Counted from the first letter of the stretch, positions 52,255 through 64,000 are shown. The stretch is DNA of 64,000 nucleotides from Nymphaea colorata (GCF_008831285.2 NC_045146.1:21259149-21323148), one strand, 5' to 3'. The notes: generated by a model from the sequence alone, not told the origin. A program made the numbers and translations.

Positions 52255-53300
52255 TTCTCCATTTATTTTCCTCTAAAATCTCTTTCTTTATTCAAATCAA
52301 TCAAGTTTTTATAATATTCCATATATGTGTATATGTGATAGTATATACACATGTATGTGCATCTTTTCTATCGCCCTCTCTTTCTCTCTTTCTTTTGAAA
52401 GCTTCATTTTCCTTTTCTACTCAAATTCAAACCTCATTTTCATAAACTTACATATATGTATCTATACGTATATAGATATACATATGTATGCATATATGTA
52501 TATGTGTATGAATGCATATCTTTCTTTCTTTTAAATCTTTGATTTTGTGATTTTCAACATTTTTTATTTTTCTCTTTCTCTAATTTTTCTTAGAATCAAA
52601 TATCTCATCTTTTGCATTCTTTTGGACATTTTTCCTCTTCATGGTCATTTTCATTTACTGATTTCATTAAAACCACAACTCAAGTAATGACCTAATATTG
52701 GATTCATGTTTGATGGTCTACAATCTCAATCCATTTTCAAAAACTTTTATTTCTTATATATGATAACTATAAAAACAAAAATCTTAGATATATGTTATGG
52801 TAAGAATGTCTTAGAAGAATATTGTGGTAGGAATGTGTCATTTTTTTTTCATTCATCTTAGGATTAATGCATCCATGCATTCACTTTCATTCAATATCAC
52901 AAACGAGCATAATCACATCTGTAAAAGAACTTAAGGAAGATGAGATAGAACTCTAAATAGGTGGTAATCGAATTAGAGCAAAATCTCAAACCTACTTAAA
53001 GTTTTAAGAGAACACTAAAGTGACTTTAAAATAATTTCCAAGCTTTCCAAATGGTATTTACAAAGATTTCTCAACTCTAGTTTTCTTCAAAGTATTTCAT
53101 ATTTTCAAGCAATTTTTCGAGAACTTGTTCGAAAGTTTGAAACTTCAAACTTTAATATTTTTCACACTGCATATAGAAAATACGTTTAAGCCAAAATGAA
53201 GTGCACTAATAGTAAAGGCACCGGGAACGATCGGTCCTCGTACCGACGAGTGAGTCCTTTTTTATCATTTTCAAAACAAAACTTATTTTTCTAGAGTACT

Positions 53301-55195
53301 CCAAAATAAAAAAATAAATTAGAGATGCGAACAGTAAGAAATTGAAAACAGATTAACAAAAATGATAAACAATGTATTAACTGAACTGGGCGTGTTCTGT
53401 CAACTAAGCAACCATTCAAGCCAAGTAAATAATACAGCACGGATAAGGACAGATGAGAAAAAGGCAGTTGAAGTTGAACATTTAAGCAGCAAAACTCAAT
53501 CGGTTATTGAATGTAATCTAGTGCTATTTTATTTCTAACCCGTTCAAGTAATCTTAAAGAGATCTTCAATCAAAGAAATATTCCGCAACAGTTTAGGATT
53601 TGAGCAAATAACGAGTTCAATATGAATGAGCAGAATCAAATAATAATCAATTTATGATGCACGAAAAGAATGGGGAACTAGCAAGCTGTTCTCACTCTCA
53701 ATTTGAGGAAATACTTGTAATCAGGAGTTTATTTGAATCAGATTGCTTGCTGGAAATAGATTGAACAAATACCAATGCGCCTGAACAGGGAACCCGCCTT
53801 TGAGTTGGATGGTAGACTGATTCCTCCTTGGCATTGGACCCAAATATCAGAACGCTGGTGGCCAGTGGTTTCCGAAGAGATACTTACCTTCTCAATGACC
53901 AGAAAAAGGGAAAATGATGACCATTCATGGTGATTCTACAAGGCGGAATCCCACTTTGGCAGTGTTGGTGAAGAAGACGTCAAGAAAGCTTCTCTAACGT
54001 TGATCAGACCTATTGCTCACAGATTGATGGTTCGGTGCTGTAAATTGGGAAATAATAATCTGACCACTGTTAGAATGAAGCATGGGCGATCAGCGGCAGA
54101 TTCTGGCCATGCACTCGTCTCCGCATTTCACGAATCTGAAAAGGGGCTAAGGTGGGCGAGTTACATTGGCTTTGAATTGACTAAAAATAATAAAAAAATC
54201 ACTCGAAAAATAAATAGCAAAACGTATAAAAGTTACTAAAATGAAAAATTTTAAATTATAATGTAAAATTTAGTTACAACTCGGCACATGGCACTAATGA
54301 ATAAGCTATAGAGTGAAAACCGATTTTATCCAAAGCGGTCATTCGGACCGATCCGGATGATGCCGATTTTAGCGGTTACTATAACGAAGGTTTACGATTA
54401 GGCTTCTCCGTTTGACTTGGAGAATGAAAAATAATTAAGGGAAAATTCCGTACTAAAATTCTTTTTCAAATGACCAAACTTACGAACCTAAGTCCCCTAA
54501 TTCCAAATCCGTAGATTAAAAAATATATCGCATCAGTATCTTATAACATTGTGAAAACGAGTAAAACTAGCTTTACAGCGATACTAAATTTTCAAGTCTC
54601 TTTAATTTCCTCAAGATCACAGGGTGAAGATGATGACTGTGGAAAAGAAAACGAAATAAAATGAAAAAAAAAACCATTTAAGTAATATGAAAATAAAGAT
54701 ATTTTGTGAGGTCGTGTGGGGTGGGCAAGTTCGCGGGCAAAACCAGAAATTTTTCATAAGGAGCCAAATTAAAGTGTTTCTAAATTTTGACAAGAAGCGA
54801 AATTATTATTTTTAAAAAATTTTATATAAGACAATTGAAATTTACATATAAATTTAAAAAAAAAATAACAGCGGGTCACGGCCCCTGAGAGCCCGCATAA
54901 GAGATGCCTAGCTAGCTAATGGCTACAGGGCTACGAACCTGGCATGAAATTGAACTTGGGTTACGTTGAGTCCTACATTTAGGCAGCTGTTCATCTTCCC
55001 CTGATCTACGTGGAGTGTCTTTATTAAATCCATAAAAAGAACACTTGGACAGAAAGATGATCACGAAGAATATTTTTTATGAGTACAAAGTGATTTTGTT
55101 CCTACATCCCATGCTGATCTTTATACGATTTAATCTTCTACTTATCCAAAAAAGTAGAGTTATTCTCATATAATTCTTCGTAGATTATTAAGAAG

Positions 55196-55197
<2 letters not shown>
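53301..55197. other. Intergenic, nothing supported
   Basis: AT-rich, no reading frame above 79 codons and no recognised motif. Confidence 0.45.

Positions 55198-55271
<74 letters not shown>
55198..55271. repeat. Compound (TA)n-(GA)n microsatellite
   Basis: About 25 TA units pass directly into about 12 GA units. Confidence 0.97.
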
Positions 55272-58200
55272 AGAATAGAAATTTTTAACGATTTAATAAG
55301 GATGAAAAGCAATAGAATCTGCATATTAAGTTCATGGGTTACACGCAAGAAGTTCAATTTTGTTAGTGTTTAATGCGGGAAGAAAACAGAGAAAAAGGGA
55401 TAGCATCTGGTACTCTTACGCGTTTTGCTTTTTTCATGTCTATGATTTATTAATGAGGAAAATTCTCTTGCGGAGTGGGGAACAAAGGGGGCCTGTTTCC
55501 GGAAAGGCAACTCACTTTGATAAACAAACACTATATTCCCGAGAAGATCTTCAACCCATCCAAGAAAGAAATGGCTTTTTCCCGGAATCATCTTGTGGCC
55601 ATTGGAAATTGCACATCTAGCTCTGTTTATTGTCGATTTGTCGTTCAAAACATTTTTCTCAATATTTACATTTCTATCTGTTGTAACTTTAATACTGATT
55701 AGCATCTACATTCGATCACATACCTAAATGGGTCGGCGTCATTTGTCGGCGGATTAAAACCAGAGAGTTGAATTGAGAATTGGCATCTGGATATGTTCTT
55801 TTTTCCTTTAATTGATTCTTCTGCTCACATTGCGATATTGATTCTAATAAAAGGTGCGGCTTATAGAAAAGACAAGTAATTATATTATGAAAGCATGTGT
55901 GTGAAGAACTAACCTTTTAGCTTCTTATTCGACCTTTTCTTCTGCCATCAACATAAAACTTTAGCCTTTTGCGTAAAGACAAATTTACCAACATGTTACG
56001 GCCTTTTGGAAGGAAAGACGCATGTATATGATGAAGAAAGACCTCGACAGGAAAGTTCATTCAAAGTATCTTGTAATGGAGAAGAACTTGAAAGTCCCCA
56101 TGAATCGCGATTTCCTTTCCCCATTATGTAGTCATCACAAGGAATTAAGGAGAAGGATCACATTTCCTACTATAGTTTTATGTTTGGAGAAAAGCTCAAG
56201 TCCAAGAGAATGTGAACTTCATGTGGTGACTGTTTTCATGAAGACAGACTTTAGCAGTGGCGGAGCTACATACGGGTTGGTGCTTGCAAATGGCCACATC
56301 TGCCTACACAAAAACTGTTGCATTTATATATCAGTACTTACTCGAAATTTTAGTTACATGTTTATGCATGAGTGCTGTTTAAAAATTAAACTCCTAGTGC
56401 CCCTTAGCCAGAAATTTCTCAATATATCGTGTCAGAACATACCCTTCTTCCCATACCTAGCTTCCCAAATTTTTAGTGCATAAGCCGGAGGATATAACCG
56501 TTGTTTACATATGAGATGCTGTCAAACCCATCAAGTAGTCTGACTCCTAGGGGATTCCTTATGATCATGAGGAAGATAATAAAAACAATTGGTTTCAATT
56601 GTTAACTTGAAAATTCTTGTTTAATTAAACAATAGGAATAAATGCCTACATAGTATTTCAAAAAGAAAGTAAGCATTGTTCTTTACTTATTATTTAAACT
56701 AAATATCAGAAGCCATAAGAGTTGAACCTGTCTTCTATTGGCCGATGCTTGAAAGTTGAACTCGAAGCACATGCTTCAGACGCAGAATCTTTGAATCTTT
56801 GCAGGGAGAGCCCATACCATGCGGCAGACAGGCATCGATATTGATGACAATATTGGTTCTAAGCACAAGATAGATCTTATGCTCAATGTTGTTGGAGATT
56901 TGTCTGCTTGGAAAAACTACATCTTCTTGAAAAGTCTGGGATGCCGGTTGCTTGTCTCTTGACATGGAACAAGAACATTCTTCAGAGTGGGAGCGCCTCT
57001 AATCACGAAGTATAGTCTCTATATGCGGCGGGAAAGCCTCCAAGTAAGAGGAAGTGATCAGGGACCTGTGAACAATCAAAATTCAGGACATTTGGTTCTT
57101 GTATTGCTGTTCGCCTGTTCCTGCAATCAAACGAGCTTCCGAGTCCTGCACGAAAACTTGGCGGTTCCCAGAATCATTAATGGCCGAATGTCAGTATTGC
57201 CTAGATTTTCACATTCTTCAAAATTGCAAAGAATAGGTAGTGTTCTTGGGGAGTTATAAAATACATGGAAGCTGCCGCATCGAATTCCTGTTGAGCAAGA
57301 TGCTCCCATTTAAGTACATCATTGCACCTCCACTTGATGCCTCCGACTCCCCAGATAATAAATGCCTCCTCCTGCCTTGGGCTTGACCAGCAATAAGATT
57401 CTAGTTCTGGAACCGCCATTATAGTTGAAAGTGGGCACTGATAACGCCTGCGGAGTTGAATCCTGAAGCCATGCCTTTTGTTGAAAGCAAAATTTCAGAT
57501 GCACCAATGCATAGTAAACCACGCCGCAATCCTTCTGCCAATGGGTGGTCCATTACAGGTCTTAGAAGCAGGCTGCACCATGTTGAGGGTGCCGTTTGGG
57601 TCCACTTGTTAAGCTTTTCCTTTTCATTGACAATGAACTCTCTACTCTCCAGCGTCTGGACTGAGACGAGTCGTGACCGCTCCCCAACAGGTTCAGCTCA
57701 TGAGCCTACTAGGACGACCCCATCAAAAAGCTTTAGCATGCAAGAGAAGGATTGAACCTTGGGCCTTCTTTTTACATATGTTTTCTCTCTTTTGATTAGG
57801 GTAGTACCATATTTCTTGGCATAAGTTGGCTGACTTGCCGAGTTGGTTGCGGAATTTCCCGAGTCAGCTTGGATCGCTAAAAAACCTGACCACAAATCAA
57901 GGTTGGCCAGACTCACATTTGGCTTGCCCTTGACTCAGCCTAACTTGGCCCCGCTCACCCTTGACTCGGTCCGACTTGCCTGATTCAGGTTATATGAAAA
58001 CTCGTCAACTGGCTGATATCTAATGTTTACCAACTATGCTTCCAGCCTTCTAGGTTTAGTTGGGCCCGTATCAAAGCAGCTTGGTCAATCTCTAACTCCC
58101 TATGGAAAAAGAAGCTAGTGGACAAGAACCGGTGAACATGATCCCCAAAATCTAGCTGATGGAGGATGATCTATGGTGCTCCTTTTGAGAAAATACCCCG

Positions 58201-60042
58201 GTTTAAAGAAGTACAGGAGACCCGTTTAGGCAGATATAGAAAGAACAGTCTGAACGCAGCCCTGATTTTTTGGCTGATAACATGGAATGGGCTTGCCCTT
58301 TTGATTGCCCAAAAGATTCACATATGACACTGAATTTTTCTAGGAGCTGGCAGCCACAGGCCACACGGCATTTCAAAATTTTGTGGGCAGCTAAAATATT
58401 TGGTACGTACTAATAAAGTTCAAGAGCGTCGAGTAAACATAATTTTTTTTCCCTTCATGTGTTTCTTTCCTATTTCTTCAATTTCTTGTCCGCTGATCCT
58501 TACAGATGTGATGCGACATATACGGCTTAGTTGCGTGATCGGAGCTGCAAGCTGGTCGGATCGACTGTGAGGGTTTCCTGGCTTTAGTTCTACCTAATTT
58601 GATATACATTTTATTTATATACTCCGTTAGCTCGAGCCCCATCCAATCACAGGAAGCATCAGGAAGATGTGTTGAACACACATAACTGCTGAATTGTGTG
58701 CGAGAGGCCAAAAGATTTCTATATATATTATACATGGGATACTCCTTTATTTTGCCCAAGGCAAATGGTACACCTGAATAAGTGACCAGCATTTTCATTT
58801 GTACTTTTCATAATAACTTATTGTTATAAATGTTGCAAATGTTCGCAAATATGAGTAATACTCCTCAATAAATTTACAAATAAAGAAAAAGAACTTACAT
58901 TAATATGTAATTGGTGCTAAGCCTATGCCAGAAACCAAGTTTGAAAGCCAAAGCATATTTTTAGGTATCAATTAGTTTGATCATCGCCGGGATGGGCCGT
59001 TAATGTTGACCATGAACAAGAGCGGCCTGATCATGTGGAAACTTACACAGTGAGAGATACTTAATTGGTTTGTGGGTCGCCAGAAAAGGAGTAGCTTTGC
59101 TTTTAGAAGCATAAAGAAGCGTCTAACAACATCAAATTTCAACCCCATGTTTTCCTTTTTCTCCTGTTCCCCTTCCTTGAAAAGCATGCTTCTGATCAAA
59201 TAAAAATATATCATTAACACCTATTCTCAGCATCATGGAATCACTTTGTAGGCTTGATGCTTCACAGCAGAAGGATATGGAAGAATACGGAAGCATTGTT
59301 CCGAGAATTTCTCTTTGCACACTGTGAGTCACTCACCCTCGTGATATTTGTCCATCCTGCCGCTCCCCAGTTAGGCCATAAATCCATTTGGGCACATTAA
59401 ACTATTATGAATTTGGATAGCATCTCTTCATGCAAAGCGTATCAAGGGTTTCAAAATAATTATCATCATGGCTCTTGTCATTATGATATGTCTGAAAGAC
59501 CCTTGTTTAAGAACAAGTGAGTAGTGAGTCTAGCATACTCCCTCCCTGTTTGAAGTTGGCCAAGAACAGAAATCATGAACAACAGAGAAAAGAGAAGGGA
59601 AAAGCAAGGGGTCAAAGACAGAGCCAGTGGAGGACCATGTTGGCCATTGCAGCTTTGTAAAGTGTGAAGAACGAAAATCGGGGGCACGGCGTCCTTGAGC
59701 AAGAGTCAGTGTACACTTTGGGAAAGTGGGAACAGCTGCAGCACCTCGCTCGAGAAAAAAAAAAAAAAAAGTTGAGAGAGAAGGAGAGAGGTGGCATTGG
59801 CGAGCGCCTAAAAGGAGCGTCAAGAATATTGGAATATTGGGACATAAACAACGAATGTGGTGAATAGAAAGAACTAGTTTTAGAAGCGGAAGGAAGCGAT
59901 GCCGTGAGAGAAGAAGAATATCTTATATCACCTGCCTCTTTCTCTCTCTCTCTCTCCAACCTTCTTCCTTCTGATCTTCTTCTTGTGCAAGTCTCGCATT
60001 TGTGAGATCGTTTTGTATATAAGGAAGCAGTGGGGGAGTGCG
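55272..60042. other. Intergenic and upstream region of the HIPP gene
   Basis: No gene recognised; minus frames at 57201-57522 and 58478-58798 show no family motif. A CT tract at 59938-59956 lies in the probable HIPP leader, with a TATATAAG word at 60015-60022. That word is too close to the start codon to be a convincing TATA box. Confidence 0.4.
56256..56424. mobile_element. Possible hAT-like MITE relic with GTGGCGGAGCTAC end
   Basis: AGTGGCGGAGCTACATACGG marks one end, in the class of end words also seen near 35.84 kb. The other end, near GCCCCTTAGCCAG, is degraded. No target duplication is defined. Confidence 0.3.
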
Positions 60043-60654
60043 ATGGCTACACTGATAGAGAGAACGTTGGACTCTTTGCTTTCTACACTTGATTCCTCAC
60101 TCTTTCGGCACCGGAGCTACAGCATGACTAAGTCGCGACCTCTTTCCCTTCAGGTCTGTTTTCATCAATCATTGTCCACTACTCTGTCGTGTTTTCTTCA
60201 CTGTTCTTCCTCTTCTTCTGTTGTCCTTTCGTATGTAAAAATGCTCTCCCTCTCTCTCTCTCTCTCTCTCTGTTCGCGCGCCTTTACATTAGTAATTCGT
60301 ATTTCCTCTGTGTGTGCAGACGGTGGAGCTGAGGGTGAGGATGTGCTGCGAGGGATGCGAAAGAATAGTAAGAAACGCATTAATGAAACTTAGAGGTTAG
60401 CGCTTTTTTATCTCTTATCTTTCTTTCTTGTTCATTTTGACGAAGAATAAAGCACCCACGAAGGCAGAAAAGCTTCAAGGCCTGCCCCAAAACTTTTCGT
60501 AGAAAAGAACCCTCTTTTCCCTAAGCCTTTACGGACCATCCCTTCCCTTTGCTCCATGTTTCACTTCTCTTTCTCCACACACCGCTTCTTCTCCTCCTCT
60601 TCACCTTTGCTCCGTTTGCTGCTCCCCAGTTTTTCCTTTTTTCTTGTGTCATAG

Positions 60655-60694
<40 letters not shown>

Positions 60695-61742
60695 AAGATG
60701 ATGATTCGAGCTATATATACTAGGAAAAGGGTGTGTGTATGTATACAAGGCGCGTTCTTTCTCATTATTGCAGAGAATAGATTATGGTGGAAAATGGTTA
60801 GTAGTGATTGCTAGTTCCCAAAATTTTGAGCGCATGATGGTGTCTGTATGTATGCGTGTATATGATCCCGAGATGTCATCATTTGTGAGCGGAGCTGCTG
60901 TCCTCAGGCGTACAGTGGGGAAAAGAAGAAAGCCAAGTACCTTCTCTCTTGTTTTCTGCGCGTATAGTTTACTTGGCATACAAGATTGTACATCCCACAG
61001 TTAGGTTCCCTCCTTGAAAGCACCCCCGTTTTTGTTTTTCTTCACAAGTTATCGGATATCTGTCCCTTCGATTCAAGTTCAGTCGGATGATCGTGGGTCT
61101 TGATTTAATTCTGGATCTCGGGTCTGGATTTAACATCCTTTATCTTCGTTGATCTCTCTCGGTTCTAGTTTGTCTATACTTGGCTTCCGAAGATGTGATC
61201 TGATATCAAAATAGATCCCGTCCATCCGATACCAAGTTGCAGGAGCCGACCAGTAGTGTAGGTAGTAGATTCGAACCAAACCCAGTCGATACCGCAGGCA
61301 AAATGTTCCGAAGAATCCGTTCTTGCGGAGTTTTTGAATCTCAAGGTAAGGGGAAAAAAAAACCGAGGATAAAGAAATCGACAGAATTTGAGTGTGTTAA
61401 CGATGGGGGAACGGGGTTGCAGGGGTCGATAGCGTGGAGGTGGATCTGCCGCTGGAGAAGGTGACGGTGACGGGGTACGTGGACCGGACCAAGGTGCTGA
61501 AGACGGTGAGGAGGAGCGGGAAGAAGGCGGAGTTCTGGCCCAACCCCAACCTGCCGCTCTTCTTCACCGGGGAGGCCCACTACTTCTACGACGACAAGGC
61601 CTACAGGGAGACCTACAACTATTGGCGTCACGGCTACAACGACGGCGACCGGCAGGGACTCGTCCACTCCGTCTACCGCCCCGACGACAAGGTCAGCACC
61701 ATGTTCTGCGACGACAACGTCAACGCCTGCTCCGTCATGTGA
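60043..61742 (+). CDS. HIPP: Heavy metal-associated isoprenylated plant protein (HIPP), three exons
   Basis: Exons are 60043-60153 (37 codons, phase 0), 60320-60395 (76 nt, phase 1) and 61423-61742. All introns are GT-AG (166 and 1027 nt), giving 168 residues. The HMA metal-binding fold spans about residues 38-100: TVELRVRMCCEGCERIVRNA carries the M-x-C-x-x-C site (Met45, Cys47, Cys50, with an extra Cys46), followed by VDSVEVDLPLEKVTVTGYVD and VLKTVRRSGKKAEFWP. The tail RETYNYWRHGYNDGDR...DDKVSTMFCDDNVNACSVM is diagnostic of the family, and CSVM is a CaaX box whose final Met favours farnesylation. The protein is therefore probably anchored to membranes. Relatives are linked to metal homeostasis and stress; the ligand here is not known. 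Exon 3 is strongly GC-rich. Intron 1 holds a CT run and intron 2 a TA run. Transcript ends are unmapped. Confidence 0.93.
60658..60692. repeat. (TA)n microsatellite in HIPP intron 2
   Basis: Uninterrupted TA run of about 17 units. Confidence 0.95.
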
Positions 61743-62402
61743 GCAGCTCGGCGTGCCCTTTTCAATTTCTCGGGTTCTGCGCCTCCCTCAGCCTGCCTTT
61801 CAGCCGCCGCCGCCCCCCTGGTTCGGCCAGTGATCCCAAAGAGAACCGTAACCGCACCTATTCTCCTGCTTTGTCTTTCATGGTTGCAGAAAAGGAAAAG
61901 AAAAAAAGTGAAATGGTCTTGTTGAATATGTGTTAAATCAATGTCTCGGTGCTCGACGGCTTCATCTTTTGAAATTAAAAAGGAAAGTCTTTTTAGGAGA
62001 GTGGTGATTTTGTTTATTTGGTAGGATCTCAGTGCTTGTCTACTACATGAATATGTGGAAATATATCTTGTTGTTTCGTTGTTGTTTTATTCGTCTTCTT
62101 CTCGTGGAACTTACCTTCTGGTGTTGTCTGAACGGCGGTTTATGAGGGACATGATTGATCAGAGAGGAAAGCATGCATTTTCTAGTCTTGGGGTATGATG
62201 ATGATGATGACAATGGTGGCTCTCATGCACGCCCGTCATATGGTTATTTAATTTGTGCATCTTCTTCTTTAGGGCGGCACAAAATCATTGTACTCTCTCT
62301 CTCTCCGTCCCTCTCCTTCCTTTCTTGTGCTTCAGTTTTGTAAGGAAAATAAGAAACCTTCATACTCAACGTGAGCATCACTCCCAACCTGTTTTTAATT
62401 CT
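61743..62402 (+). other. HIPP 3' flank
   Basis: Contains a short (GAT)n run at about 62197-62211 and a CT run at 62292-62304. No gene is recognised. Confidence 0.4.
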
Positions 62403-62690
62403 TTACACTCGACTACTCGAGCCCAATGAAGTCGAACAGTTGACCGCGGGGTGCATGCGCTCGCGCGTGCTGATGGTCCCAATAGCTTGTGCCCAGACGG
62501 TGGGATGGTGCCGGCGCCGGAGCAGGCTCATGGCGGAGACATTGTAGAACCCCGTGCCTCCTCCGAGAGATGATGGCCTGAAGGCAGGCTCACCCACCGA
62601 GGCTCTGACATCCATAGCTTCGCCGCAGTTCGCTGACACGTTCGGATACTGCTCCTTCCGACACGTCTCTCCGGCATCTGAACGTAGCAA
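62403..62690 (-). pseudogene. Possible remnant of a TBL/PMR5-like polysaccharide acetyltransferase C-terminus
   Basis: A 95-codon GC-rich minus frame in AT-rich surroundings, with an AG acceptor-like CGTTCAG just upstream. FYNVSAMSLLRRRHHPTVW resembles the TBL segment that normally reads N-[IV]-[ST]-x-[LM]-S-x-x-R-x-D/H-x-H-[PT]-S-[VI], and VNCS sits where the DC[SI]HWCLPG box begins. CATTGG, which would encode HW, follows in another frame. The upstream GDS-type portion is absent and the end is frame-broken, so this would be a fragment. The resemblance is by eye and modest; chance is possible. Confidence 0.33.
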
Positions 62691-63676
62691 AGATCATTAA
62701 GGTGGCGCCTTCGTCGTCCTCACTTCGAAGCGAGCCGCAACTAGCTGCAGCCATGCACGGCCGGCTTATCATTTCCGGTGAGAGCAGAGCATGTCTTGGG
62801 TTCGGGGATGTTATGGTGCCTCCCGTGTATCATTTATCATATTTTATTTACCGGATGCTTACGTATTTGAGTTCTAACGCAAAGGAAAAAAGAAGTCTAT
62901 ACGATATTGAATGCTACTGTTAAATTTTCACATCCAAATTTGATACATCAGGAACTGATTTTTAAAATGTATAATGTTGGATATTCTTCTAAAACCTAAT
63001 CCGAAATATGAATTTAAACCAGTATTATTTAACATCAAATATGGATTAAAATCTGATCAATCTAAATCCGATCCACCATTCTTTAATCAGATGATAGATT
63101 TTTTTTTTTTTTTCCATCTTTGGTTTATTGATATTTGATCCAAATCCAATAAAACCCTATGATTAAAAATGCAAGTAAAAACGTTAGAAGTAGAAAGGTA
63201 TCACTCTAGTGATTTAAGCCGAAAGAAAGCGATTCTCCCCATCCCAAGTAAACATTATAAAAAAAGATGGCATTATTAAAATGCAGGGAAAAGGGAGTAA
63301 TAATTCATCTTTCACGCGGAAAGGGCACAGGACACCAAACGAGCAGAGTCAGGCAGCCTTTTAATTAGGGTCCACTGTGAGCCCTTCTCCAGACTGTTGT
63401 AAATATATATGTGGTTTTTCATCCCAGTATAAACCACGATGTACATATATGGAGTCGATCGACCATAACAAATTTAAACAATAATAATAACAAACTGTTA
63501 TTAGTATTATTATTATTACTATTACTGTTATTTTTATTTTCCAGATGCATTGAGGAAGAATTCGCTTTGCAAAATGATCAACTAAATACTTTCACAATCT
63601 AATCTCAGATTCAACCATTATTTTAATTAGAACATGAGGGCTAACTCAAGAACAGACTCACAGTGAACAACACTTA
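62691..63676. other. Intergenic, nothing supported
   Basis: AT-rich. AATCCGATCC-type words occur at 62998-63160, like those at 7 and 38 kb. A (TAT)n-rich stretch lies near 63480-63530. Confidence 0.45.
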
Positions 63677-63835
63677 GGGGCCGCTTGGCACCCATAACAA
63701 ATTGTTATTGTCCAGTAATTGTGACCCATACTTTGAGTAGATTGATGAAATGCTACGTAATAGGTTCCATGAATATGTCTCAATTTTAGACAATTTCACT
63801 GAAAAGTAACAATTGTTACTGTACCAAACAGTCTC
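63677..63835. mobile_element. Tourist/PIF-Harbinger-like MITE, 159 bp
   Basis: TTA at 63674-63676 and again at 63836-63838 flank the element as a 3-bp target duplication. Terminal inverted repeats GGGGCCGCTTGGCAC and, from the other end, GAGACTGTTTGGTAC match at 10 of 15 positions, and every mismatch is a transition. Internally AACAAATTGTTATTG and AGTAACAATTGTTAC extend the symmetry. PIF/Harbinger elements favour TTA targets and have G-rich ends containing GTTTGG. It has no coding capacity. Confidence 0.72.
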
Positions 63836-64000
63836 TTAAGCCCCATGCTGACACCGTAAAACTTTTTTCCTTTTCAGCATATATAGATGAGAATTGAACT
63901 TCGAAAACTTCTTCCTAGAGTAAGAAGAGTGCGGCCGCTTCCTCTCTCGTGATTTATCACCAACTTCCATTTGCTGCTCAAATGGGAATCTCTTTCAGGT
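63836..64000. other. Right edge of the window
   Basis: Short intergenic tail; no feature seen. Confidence 0.4.

Larger units (their letters stand above)
49291..53300 (+). mobile_element. Retroelement-like noncoding block
   Basis: A run of LTR- or leader-like features without coding sequence: a GC hairpin cluster (49897-49970), a TATA box (TATAAGTA, 50260-50267) after a conspicuously A-rich stretch, a tandem-repeat array (about 50500-51420), long microsatellites, and short stem-loops at 51642-51660 and 53232-53250. No paired LTRs, gag/pol motif or clean boundaries were found, so the block could equally be decayed repeat DNA. Confidence 0.35.

Noticed and set aside
57201-57522. Overlapping minus frames with GGSRTR and GGIYYLG words
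   Set aside because: Considered as a decayed gene, but no family fits and the frames do not join through plausible splice sites.
57690-57780. GGATTGAACC word (B-box-like on the minus strand)
   Set aside because: No A box at the required distance and no tRNA cloverleaf can be folded.
60015-60022. TATATAAG as the HIPP TATA box
   Set aside because: It lies only about 21 nt before the start codon, leaving no room for a leader; the real start site is probably further upstream.

Overview
This is a stretch of nuclear DNA from a flowering plant. It is AT-rich, gene-poor and full of TA, GA and CT microsatellites. Its few recognisable genes have plant-type exon/intron structure and plant-only families (NGATHA B3 factor, PORR-domain organelle RNA-binding protein, isoprenylated HMA protein). 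I see no bacterial, organellar or viral gene block. The species cannot be told from the window.

Layout, left to right. (1) 1-3865: intergenic DNA with a 157-bp tandem duplication. (2) 3866-6515, minus: the two-exon TIM13 gene (mitochondrial small Tim chaperone). Both exons are short (117 and 150 nt) and a 2.4-kb intron separates them. Telo-box and TGGGCC site II motifs lie upstream. (3) 6.7-25.5 kb: no convincing gene; degenerate repeats, microsatellites and one primer-binding-site-like word. (4) 25557-26624, minus: a NGATHA-type B3 transcription factor, with a probable short 5'-UTR intron and a run of 20 G upstream. (5) 27-38.5 kb: intergenic, with relics of small transposons. (6) 38572-40172, plus: a PORR-domain protein closely matching WTF1 (chloroplast group II intron splicing), interrupted by one apparent 1-nt deletion. 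(7) 40-46.5 kb: intergenic, with several two-copy tandem duplications. (8) 46763-46933, plus: a 56-codon small ORF behind a TATA box and a perfect TCP-type site; this is the best candidate for a little-described gene here. (9) About 49.3-53.3 kb: a retroelement-like noncoding block with a cluster of GC hairpins, a TATA box and about five copies of a 160-245-bp tandem repeat. (10) 60043-61742, plus: a three-exon HIPP gene ending in a CSVM prenylation box. (11) 62403-62690, minus: a GC-rich remnant that may be a TBL-like C-terminus. (12) 63677-63835: a Tourist/PIF-like MITE with a TTA target duplication.

The genes look like unrelated neighbours rather than a pathway. TIM13 and WTF1 are nuclear genes for organelle proteins; NGATHA is a developmental regulator; HIPP is a membrane-anchored metal-binding protein. 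I found no tRNA, rRNA or CRISPR array, and no known miRNA that I could recognise by eye. The most useful observations are the small ORF at 46.8 kb, the exon-derived duplication at the TIM13 splice donor, the WTF1 frameshift and the tandem-repeat/hairpin block at 50 kb.
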